From positions 15,519,837-15,583,836 of the forward strand of contig NC_026660.2 in NCBI RefSeq assembly GCF_000004075.3: DNA of 64,000 nt, given 5' to 3'. Below the pieces are notes generated by a model. That model did not search any database, was not told the origin of the DNA, and saw only the letters and a list, made by a program, of their open reading frames with translations. Positions 36,871 to 47,700 of the stretch are shown one piece after another (within the stretch, counting starts at the first letter, position 1; each line of letters starts with the position of its first letter). A program made the position numbers and the translations under genes. Origin of the DNA: Cucumis sativus. Its lineage: Eukaryota > Streptophyta > Magnoliopsida > Cucurbitales > Cucurbitaceae.

Positions 36871-39100
36871 AATAGAGTAATAAAAGAATGATATTATTTT
36901 TTAGAAAGAAAACAAGATAAAAATATACAAACTCAATAATCAATTTAGAAGAAACAAACAATCCAAACCAAAGAAGGTAAGTGGAAAAAAAAATAGAGAA
37001 AACACTTGCTCTACTCAATCCATTCTGTAAATGTCAAAGAGTGAACCACAATATTATTCGATTCACGAACATGAAGCTAAATAACGTTATTGACTATAAT
37101 TAAATTAATCGTTTTAACATATATATATATATATATTTATATACACATAATAAATATAGATAGATAAAATATAAATTTTTGATATATTTTATAAATATGT
37201 TACAATAAATATAATTGTTATCCTCGTATTAATAACAAAATTGGGGGATAAATGCTCAAAAGAAAATTTGGTCTAAGTTTTCCACTAAATTAATTTGGTC
37301 ACACAAAACAAATTTAATAGATATTACGTTATATATATAAATATATTAAAGCATGAGTCTCATCTTGATCTATTATATTAATGTATTTATTTATTGTGTT
37401 TATTGGTTTGAAACTTTGAATACACAATATAACGCTCTTCTCTATTGTAATAAATAAATAAAACGTTGTTCTCAAACTACCAATATTTTATTTATTGTGA
37501 ACAATTATTTATTTATTTATTTCTAGAAGCACCTCCAGTCATGAATAAGAAAAATACTATAATAATTTTGACAATTTCTTACAACAATATTTAATTAATC
37601 ATGATGATTCCCCTAACGATGTAAAACTAATGCGTTGAAGAATAATATAGTATAAAAATACGTAAACTAACGCATTTATAACAAAATATTAAACTATTTA
37701 CAATCTGTGTAACAAAAAAAAAGTTTTTTTACAGAGTTATCATTCTTTTTTATTGAAATCAAATCTGAAAGATCCACGCTGTCTACAGTAAAAACAGACC
37801 ATTGAAGAAGTCAATCTATGCTATGTACAACCAATATATACTCACTCCATCGTAGTCTACCGATGTCGAGACACTCACCAGATGAAAAACACAATGTTTC
37901 TCTCACTAGATTTGCATAAAATCTCACTCTCTCTTTAGGTGTGTTATTCAACCTATCTCTTTTTTCACTCTCTTCTTTTTATGATTTTGAGACCTAAAAA
38001 AAAGGAAGACGAAGATATGCAGAAATACCATTGATGCAAAAATTTCAACTTTGCCCTCAACTATAGTGAATTTCGATTGTGCTTGAGCCTTGAGGAGCAC
38101 TAATTATGTATCTAGGAAATACACGTATAGATTGCTATCTGTGTCTATCCAAGATATATAGAAATAGAATTCTACCTATGTCTATCTTAGATAGACACAG
38201 ATAACAGTCTATGTATGTCTATATCAAATATATTTATTTATATTTATTACTTTTCTCTTACTTATCTTATCTATTAGGTACTTAATCTCATTAGCAACAT
38301 TGAAATACAAGGTAATGGATTGAAGTGAACAATACATAGTGAAGTTAGGTTTGAAATCATGTAGTTGTCGAGTATGAGATTTTGAGAAAATTCCCTGTAC
38401 ACATGCTCTCTATGAATGTTTAGTTTAGATACCCATTCTTACATAGCTAAGTTTTATTATAAAGAAACATTGTTAGCAATATATAATAGTTGTGTTCGAT
38501 TTGAGTTTATTTAGATGGTAGAATCAAAGATAATGCCATGAAAACAAAATATAGCAAATTGCACTAATATCACAAATTTCTAAAATAGACAAGTTTCAAA
38601 TTATAGTGAAATATTTATTAAATCATTGTAAAATATAGCAAAAATACACACGCAAAACACATAACACATACATTTGCAACATTATAAGAGTTAAATTGTA
38701 CAAAAAAAAAAAAAAAAGTGCATACATACATTCCTTATCGATTATCGAAGTATAAATTTAGTTTCTAATGTTTGTTCCTTAATAAAAAAAAGTTTCTAAA
38801 GTATGTGTTAATTCGGCCGTCTACAAATATAATGCATTTTCTAAATAAATACGAACTAATTTGATAATTACGACATTTTCAAATATAACAAAATCAATTA
38901 AAATATAATAAAATTTCATATCTATTTTAATAGATATCAATAGACTTATTTATCAGTAATATTGAACATCTCTACTCTATATATATATTATCTAAATATT
39001 TATGTAAACGGCCAGAATTAGTCAAATAAAATAGAGTGATTGTAATTTACCAAATGAAATTGTTCAGTCTTACTATATATATATTTATATATATACATCA
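36871..39100. other. Spacer between the two inverted PR-10 promoters
   Basis: About 2.2 kb with no supported gene. It holds TA-repeat tracts (about 37120-37135 and 39075-39100). A short palindromic region at 38120-38225 carries TGTGTCTATC and its complement GATAGACACA. The A-rich sequence at 38560-38960 is similar in style to the CTATCA/TGATAG MITE family. Confidence 0.5.
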
Positions 39101-39104
39101 TTAT

Positions 39105-39433
39105 TTCATTAGCTTATTAAATTATATTAGTCCAAATTATTGGTCAAATTAAGAGTTGATTTAAGAAAATAAATTTGATTAAAAATAAGTATATGACTGG
39201 AGCTTCATCTACGCCATTGGCATCTTAGCTTAAAAAATACATAAATCAAACATTGAATTTGTAGGAAAATATTAAAAATGTGAGAGAGAAATTGCAAGAA
39301 AGGCTTAATTTTCCCAACTATAAATAGAGCATATATCCATAAGCCTTAATCACCAAGCTCATATCTAAAAGCCTTTGTAAGTAATAAAAATTATTTTTTC
39401 TAAAGTTACATAGCTGAGATAATATATAGCAAT
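39105..39433 (+). promoter_or_regulatory. Promoter of PR-10 copy 2 (TATA box at 39319-39326)
   Basis: CTATAAATAGAGCAT lies about 108 bp before the ATG. The order of conserved words matches that of copy 1 in inverted orientation. Confidence 0.8.
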
Positions 39434-41143
39434 ATGGGTGTTTTCACATACGAAAACGAAGTAACCTCAGTGGTTCCTCCAACTAAATTCTTTAAAGCAT
39501 TTATTCTTGATGCTGACAACCTTTACTCTAAGATTATCCCAAGTCATCCTCAAACTGAAATTGTTGAAGGAAATGGTGGCCCTGGAACTATCAAGAAGAT
39601 CACCTTCAGCCATGGTAATTAACCTTTTATTTACCATCATTACCTTTGGTGTTTTTCTCCTAATTACCAATTTTACCTTTTTAATTATGTGTCATATTGT
39701 CTCAACTTTAAAAAAAATGTATTTTACTTCCTATCCTCGTGTGTTTAACAAACTCGTGGACTTTTGAAAACGTGTAATTTGTCATTTTTGATGTGTTTAG
39801 TAGGTAATTGGTTCTATTTAACCCTTTTTTTAGAAAGTTGTCAAAGATAATAAATTTGATAAAATATTTACAACATGCTGCAACATTTTAGATTCTATCA
39901 ATAATAACGTTAATAGACAATGATATGCTTCTATCAGTGATACTAATAGATAGTGATAAAAGTCTATCAGAATTTAAAATTTCTATAGCTTATAAATATT
40001 TTTATTATTTTTAAAAAAGTTTTCCAACTTCTTTTTATAAAAATTTAGGAAACCATTGGATACTGAAATGGAAAGGCTAGGTCATATGTTTGTTAATTAT
40101 TTGGGTTTATGTTTTTGGGTTGTGACTAATAATTTTGCTTGGTTTCTTCAATTTATTTACATTAGATTTAATTTGTTTCACTTAAATGCGAAATTATAAG
40201 GGATGTTTGAACACTCGTACTAGAATTAGAATGTATTATAATGTATTCCAAAATTCATACTTGAATTGAGCATTTTGATTAGAATGTATTATAATGTATT
40301 CCAAAATTCATACTTGAATTGAGCATTTTGAGTTTAAATTGTAATATTAAAATTATTTCATTTGGTTGTTTTTCAATTAAGCTCGTTTTTACTTTTTTTT
40401 TTTCAATTTAATTGTTGTTATGCTTTTCATTTGACACATGAACATAAATAGTTATCTCATGGAGTTGTAGTAATGTTTTTCCTACTACTAACAAAGTATA
40501 TTTTTTTTAAAAAAATTCAAAGTTGCATCAATCTTTAATTTGAGTTTTTTAGAAAAAAATTAATTAGTATAACGTTTTATTGATATAAATTTTAATTTAT
40601 ATTTAAAAAATATAATAATTTTTTAATAAAATGTTAAACACAATAAAAAGAAATTGTTGTGAATAACAAAATATCCAAACTATTTATAAAATATAATAAA
40701 AAAATTGAATAGGCTATACATCACAAAATCTGATATATTTTATAAATAGTTTAAAATTATACTATTTTAAAAAATGATCCTACAATAAATTTAGACTGTA
40801 TTGTATTAATAAAAACTATATATTTATTAATTAAATTTTTGCAGGAGGGGAATTGAAAACCATAGCGCACAGGCTGGACGTAGTGGACGAAGCATCATTG
40901 ACGTACAAATATACGGTGTTAGAAGGAGACCTTATTTCAGAAACTATTGACCAAATTGTTAAGGAAATTAAGGTAACGGAGGGTCCTGACGGAGGTTCCA
41001 TTTTGAAGAGCACTAGCGTTTACCACACCAAAGGAGACAACCAGCTCGACGAGGGAAAACTCAAAATCGGCGAAGAAAAGGGATTGGCTCTTCTCAAAGC
41101 CGCCGAGGCCTACCTCTTGGCCAACCCCGCCGAATACAACTAA
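39434..41143 (+). CDS. PR-10 / Bet v 1 family protein, copy 2
   Basis: Exons 39434-39614 and 40845-41143, 181 + 299 nt (159 aa), with the intron at the same codon-61 phase-1 site as copy 1. The glycine-rich loop reads [11 protein letters not shown] and the C-terminal helix matches copy 1. Differences from copy 1 are scattered and mostly conservative, and both copies keep the TATA box and splice sites, so both look functional. The intron is 1230 bp, about 525 bp longer than in copy 1. The extra length includes a MITE-like segment (39850-40000) and a 53-bp tandem repeat. The 3' flanks of the two genes are also similar (GTTAGCCTTCTTCT and GGGGCATTG words), so the duplication included the whole transcription unit. 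Confidence 0.96.
40228..40333. repeat. 53-bp tandem duplication in the intron of PR-10 copy 2
   Basis: AGAATGTATTATAATG starts at 40228 and again at 40281. The following ATTCATACTTGAATTGAGCA is identical in both copies. Confidence 0.9.
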
Positions 41144-41747
41144 TTATAAAACCAAATCTATAAATAAATATATGCATTGTGTTAGCCTTCTTCTGATAAG
41201 GGGCATTGGAGTGTGTGTTGTGTCAATTTGTATGCTTCTGAGTTGTGGGTGAATTGTGATTTTCAAAGGGTAAAAAAAATGTTATGTTCAAGTTGTATTA
41301 TTGGTTTCAATAAAATGAGTTGGCCTTATTATATTTTGATATTCTTGGTCTCCCAAGTTTGGCTAAATTACAAGTTGCCTTAACCAATTGAAAAAGAAAG
41401 CTTAAAAGTAAGGTTGTAAGACTAAAATTTAAAGAATAAATAAATAAATAAATTTACTTTTCTTTAGTTTTGAAATTTTAGTTTGATTTTGAAAATACTT
41501 TTAAAATGCAAATAAGGCTGAGAACATCAATACATGAAAATAATGTTTAGACTTAATTCTTACAAAGAAAAACAAAAAATTGATTATCAAATCAGGGCAT
41601 AAGATTGTAAGAGAAGGTTATTAGTTCCACATGCCAAAATTTTCTCATTTTGCCAAATTTCATCATCAATTGTTACAAAGTATATGATTAAAAGCCTATT
41701 TGATTTCCCAAAATTGATCATTACAATTACAACATGAAAAAAGGAAT
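41144..41747. other. Convergent 3' flanks of PR-10 copy 2 and UTP5
   Basis: The two genes end tail-to-tail 604 bp apart. AATAAA-like words near 41308-41314 fit the PR-10 polyadenylation region. No other gene is visible. Confidence 0.55.
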
Positions 41748-44700
41748 CTATTTCTCATCATCACTACTTAATTCAGATTCATTTTCTTCTTCCCCATAAA
41801 GAACATCATCAACTTCATCGTCTTCATCTTCATCTTCGTCGTCATCGCTGCTTTCACTTCCAGCTATTTCAAGACTGTCTTGAATCGTTTGTTTGGTTTT
41901 GTTGGTTGATGTCCTTTCAATCTGTTGAATATGCAAAGTAATGCAACCATACATAAGCTTTTCAAGAACCCTCATGAAAAAAAAAAACTACCGAAAGAAC
42001 GAGAAATTACTCACTTGTGCCAACACCAACTGCAAACGACCTGATAATTGAAGAAGAGGCTGAACCGCAGTCTCTTTGGATTTGGTAATCTGATGGAGGA
42101 AAAAAAACTAAACTCTCAAATACCCTTTTTTTTCCTTGAAAAAAACATTGAGATCTCTTATTACAGATTGAGGTCAAGAGATACCAATTTCGTCTTGTAA
42201 TATGAATATCCTTCTATTATGTCCAAATTTAATCCGCATACATAGTCCTTTTGAATTTTTTTTTAATGGAAATCAGTTAAATTGATACTGATTTTTATGC
42301 AAGAAAAGAGGCTACATAAATATGTGTCCAACATCTAAGGAGAACGTTACTAGAAATTTTTTCTTGGAATAATCTACAATAAACTAACCTTTGGGATTAT
42401 TTTTAAGATTTATTGAAGTAAATTTGAACAAAGACTGAAAATAGAGAGAGAGAGAGAGAGAGAGAGAGTGCTCCCCTGCCGTCTCTCGTGTTGATGGCCT
42501 CCGACGATTCCTTTACCTGCAACCTCCCGTCCTCACTGCTCTACCTACTTCCTCCGCTTATCTCTTCATCCCCGACTGACTTCACCCTCTCCGATCATCT
42601 CCTCACTGAGACTATGGGGACATCAAAACGGATTTCGACAAAAATCGAAAATAAATCCTTCTCGTGTGAGTTTGATTCGAATAGTAGAGGAAGGGTGATT
42701 CGCCTAACCGAAGCTCATTTGAATAAGTCTTATACCCTTTTAGGAGAGGAAACTCTTTTTGGCTGGCTGGCGTCCTTGGAGGAAGTTCTGCAGACCCCGA
42801 AGCCCCAAAATTTTTTTAGAAAGACATTCTGTAATGGAGGTTTCACCTGGATTCAAAAAACGACAAACAAGAGAGGAAGCTTTTTGGAGATTTCGAAGGT
42901 GCTGAAAGTGGTCCCAGCTGGTGTTGATTTAAAAGGCTGGGAAAGTTTTAGGCGCTTATTGATGGATTTTTTGAATGATGAAGTCGACTCTAGGGCCTTT
43001 CACTCTGAGAAGAAATTAACCCATAAGCCTTCTTTTGGAAACAGACTGGAAACTCATTATCAGCTTCGTCATCCTTTGCGAATTTCTAACCATGGAGGGT
43101 ATCCAAGGGTAATTCTTAGTCAAGAGGAAGACAGAAGCAAAGGAGAAAAAAGAGTTAGAAAGATTTGCTGAGAGGACACACTGGTGGTCACTAAGCGCGA
43201 TTTCCATGACGACTGGCAGAGGATTTTGGATGTCCTTCAGAATCAAACACAAAAAACCTTTATTATCAATCCGTTCCACGCTGATAAAGCTTTGCTCAAA
43301 TGCCCTGATCAGACGATAGCTAGACTTCTCACAATGAACAAGGGCTGGGCTACCTATGGCCCTTTAACCTTGAAAATGGAATGGTGGGATCCAAATAAAC
43401 ATGGGAGAATGGCGCTTGTTCCATCTTATGGAGGATGGATTAAACTAAGAAATTTTCCCCTGCATCTGTGGAACGAGGAGGTGTTTAAGAGGGTTGGTGA
43501 TAAGTTTGGAGGCTTCATTGAGTTTGCGGAAGAAAATTCGAGCCTCATTAACTGTTTGGAAGTGAATATCAAAGTTAGAGGGAACTACTGAGGCTTCATT
43601 CCGGCGGATTTTGAGCTGATAGAAGGACCCGATTCTTATCTTGTGCAGGTGGCTTCCTTCCAAGATCCCAATCTTCTTATTGATAAAGTCGCCGGAATCC
43701 ATGGATCCTTCTTGCCAGAACAAGCTGAGAATTTCTTCAAAGGTCCGGGCGGCCCGGATCCGAACCCGATTGATATTTGGCGTGTGGAGAAGTCGAACTC
43801 AAGGCTGGCAGTTTTCGCTTTTCAGAACTCTGAGATGGTGAGTACGGCGACAGAAGAAGCTGAGAACATCTGTCCTTCTCTGCAAACTGACGGAGATATT
43901 AGAGGAACTAATTCAAATTTACTGCCCAAGCAAACCCTAATGGATTTGACTAATAAATTGGGCTTGACCAATGAAGTGGGCCTCATTACAGATGTGGGCT
44001 TCCCTGATTTAAAAGGGAAAGGCATAGCAGTGGATGAAGTACTTACTCAACAGCCCACCAATATTAAAAAGCAAACTGGGCTTTTTATTAGAGAAAATTC
44101 CCAAGCTACCCGTGCCAACCAACCCCTTTTACTAAAATTACCCAAGCCCACCAAAATTAAGTTTGCAGAAAAGGAAGAAATTCGACCTTTCTTTAAAAAC
44201 AGTGTGATCTGCTCCACAAACCAACCTGGAGGCTCTTCAACTTCAACGTTCATATCAGACCGCATTCATGGAGAAATAGATCCAACTTTGGACGTTTCTA
44301 TTTCTAGCCCGGGCAGCCTCATCTCTGAAAACAAATTTGCTCCTCTTGAAGCCGAAGACGTGCAGCACATCTCGGATTTTTCTTCCGACGTCCAAAGACT
44401 CTTCCACGAGGTAAGCACCACGGAAAGAGGTAGGGAAGAGGGTCTCCAGATAATAGCTGTTGAGGATACCAGTGAGCTTCCTTTATCCAATGAAGAGTTA
44501 TTTGAAATTGAAAGCGTAACCGAGTTAGAACCAGCAGCTTCTATACAAAATCCTTTTCCATTGAGTAAGGAGGTGATAGCGGCTCTACTTGAATATGATT
44601 TATGCATTCGGGCTGTAACCAGAAAAGGGAAACAACATAGGAAGGGTGGGGCCTCCTCGAACAACAACAAAAAGCTTACTAGAGAAGTCAAAGCACTGCT

Positions 44701-47700
44701 AGGTAGTTGGGAAAGGGAAGCCCAAGCGGAAAAAGATAATAATAAGCCGGGCTGTGAGGGTGATCCATGTTAATTATCTCTTGGAATGTAAGGGGTATTA
44801 ATGCTCGCCCCAAAAGAGCGATTGTGAAAGAGTTGCTTACGAAATTCAACCCAGATGTGGTAATTCTACAAGAAACTAAAGTAAGCAGTGTCGATCGTCA
44901 GTTGGTGAAGTCCGTTTGGAGTAGTCGGTTTGTTGGCTGGGCTTCCTTAGAGGCTTATGGTTCGTCGGGTGGTATTCTTATTTTGTGGAAAGAGGATTCA
45001 CTCACGGTAGATGACTCAATTCAAGGGGAGTTCTCTGTTTCTATTCATTGTAAACTTAATGCTGGTTTCTGTGGATGGATAACAGGTGTTTACGGCCCCT
45101 CGTCTTATAGACGTAGAGACCAATTCTGGATGGAGCTTTCTAGCTTATATGGCTTGTGCAACGATAACTGGTGCGTAGGGGGTGACTTCAATGTAATCAG
45201 ATGGTTAAACGAGAAGAGCTCTGGCACTCGCCCGACTAGAAGTATGCTTCGATTTAACAACATGATTGAGGAGTTGGATCTGGTGGATATTCCCTTCCAA
45301 AACGGAAGGTTCTCTTGGTCCCGATCAGGGGTTAGGCCCGCTGCTTCAAAGCTCGACAGATTCCTTCTATCCAACCCTTGGATGGAGTTCTTTAGAGAAG
45401 TAAGTGTGGAAAGACTTCCTCGTACCACATCGAATCACTTTCCGATACTTTTAAAAATGGGGGCTCATTCCTGGGGTCCCACACCTTTTAGATTTGAAAA
45501 TGCTTGGCTGGATCATCATCTTTTCTTTAAAAATGTTGAGAACTGGTGGGGCAGTTTGGAGGCTGATGGCTGGCCTATATTCTCTTTCATGGAAAAGCTA
45601 AAAGGTCTGAAAGCCATCCTAAAAAGTTGGAATAAGGAGACTTTTGGTAACATTTTCTCCCAAAAACAGGTGCTGATTGATAAGATTAACTCTTTTGACT
45701 CACTTGAAGAGTCAAGCTGCCTCAACGAGGAAAATGTGAAGGAAAGAGAAAACTGTAGAGGGGCTCTGCTTGATTTGATTGTGAAAGAACAAAAGTTGTG
45801 GATTCAGAAGTCGAAGCTTCACCGGCTTAGAGAGGGGGAGGAAAACTCAAGCTTCTTCCACATATGGGTTTCGGCTCGTAAAAGTAAAAGTATTATTTCT
45901 TCCTTGGTTAGTATTGATGGGAAGACTCTTGTCACAGAGAAGGAGATTGTGGATGAGATCCTCAGCTTCTTTTCAATGTTATATGGCACAAGGATCTCCT
46001 CGCCGTTTATTTGTGACGGTCTTAATTGGAGAGGCCTTAGCTTACAGGATTCGAATTTACTTGAGGCTCCCTTTACCGAAAAAGAAATTAGAGAAGCTGT
46101 CTTTGACTTGGGTTGTCTCAAGTCCCCTGGTCCTGATGGCATGACTGGAGAGTTTTATAAAAAATCATGGAACATTTTGAAGTCCAACCTCGTAAGGGTG
46201 TTCCAAGATTTTTTTAAAAACGGAGTTATTAATAGAAGATGTAACGAGACTTATATTTGCCTCATCCCCAAAAAGAAAGAGGCGGGCCGTGTCAGTGACT
46301 TCAGACCAATTAGCTTGATTACCTCCTTGTATAAAATTATCTCCAAGGTGCTTGCTTCAAGGCTTAAAAAAGTTCTTCCATCGATAATTAATGACTCTCA
46401 AATGGCTTTTGTGGAGGGAAGGCAAATCCTTGATGCTATTTTAACTGCTTCTGAGGCTGTTGACGAATGGTCTTTAAGAGGCAGAAAAGGCGTGCTTTTG
46501 AAGCTCGACCTGGAGAAAGCTTATGATAAGGTGGATTGGTCTTTTCTTGATATGATCATGAAACTTAAAGGCTTTGGTAAGAGATGGAGGAAATGGATTT
46601 GGGGATGCTTGTCGACAACTAATTTCTCCATCATTGTCAATGGGAGGCCTAGAGGAAAAATTATTGCTAAAAGGGGCATTCGTCAAGGTGATCCTCTTGC
46701 TCCTTTTCTTTTTACGATTGTGGGAGATGCTCTAAGCTGCCTTATCCACTACTGTAATGAGAAAAGGAGTTTAAAAGGCTTTCATTTTGAGAACCTGTCA
46801 GAAGATTTAACCCATCTTCAGTACGCAGACGACACGCTTCTTTTTTCTTCCTGGGAGGATGGAAATCTGGAGAACTGGTGGAAGGTGGTTAATATCTTCC
46901 TTATGGGAGCCGGTCTTTCCCTTAACAAAGCTAAAACCTCCCTGATCGGTATTAACCTTAGCAATGATGACTTAGCTCCTTTTAGTGAATCTACGGGATG
47001 CTCGGTTGATAATCTTCCCTTTAAATATTTGGGCTTCTCTATTGGAAGGGGTCATAATAGAAAAGAGATGTGGAACAATCTTGAAGAGAGATTCAGACAC
47101 AAATTTGATAGGTGGAGGAATGTATCCCTCTCCAAAGGGGGTAGACTAACTCTGGTGCAATCAGTTCTCAACAGCCTCCCTTGTTATCTCTTCTCCCTTG
47201 CTCAAGCTCCAGTTGGCGTTATTAATAGATTGGAACAGATGATCAGGAAGTTTGTTTGGACAGGTGGATCTACGAATCCAATTGCTCATCTCGTCAACTG
47301 GGAATGCACTTCCACCCCAACTTGTTATGGTGGTCTTGGGATTGGCTCTTTTAGGCAAAAGAATATTGCTCTTCTCACTAAATGGTTTTGGAGGTTTAGT
47401 AAGGAAGAAACCTCTTTATGGAGGCGATTAATTGTGGCCATCTATGGTTTAGATGAGAATGGGTGGTCTACCAAAGATCCAAACAGGGGAAAATCTCATA
47501 GATTATGGGCTGGTATTTTAAAGCATAAGGAGATATTCTTTAATTTTTCTGCTTTTGTTTTGGGAGAAGGAACAAAAATCAAATTTTGGAAGGATAAATG
47601 GTGTGTCGCGGAAACACTTGCAGAAAAATTCCCTAACTTATTCTCTTTGGCGCTGAATAAGGAAGCTTATGTGGCTGAATGCTGGTGTACTGCTACTCAT

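Noticed and set aside
45105..46144. ORFs of about 70-107 codons antisense or out of frame within the LINE
   Set aside because: Shadows of the long ORF2 frame.
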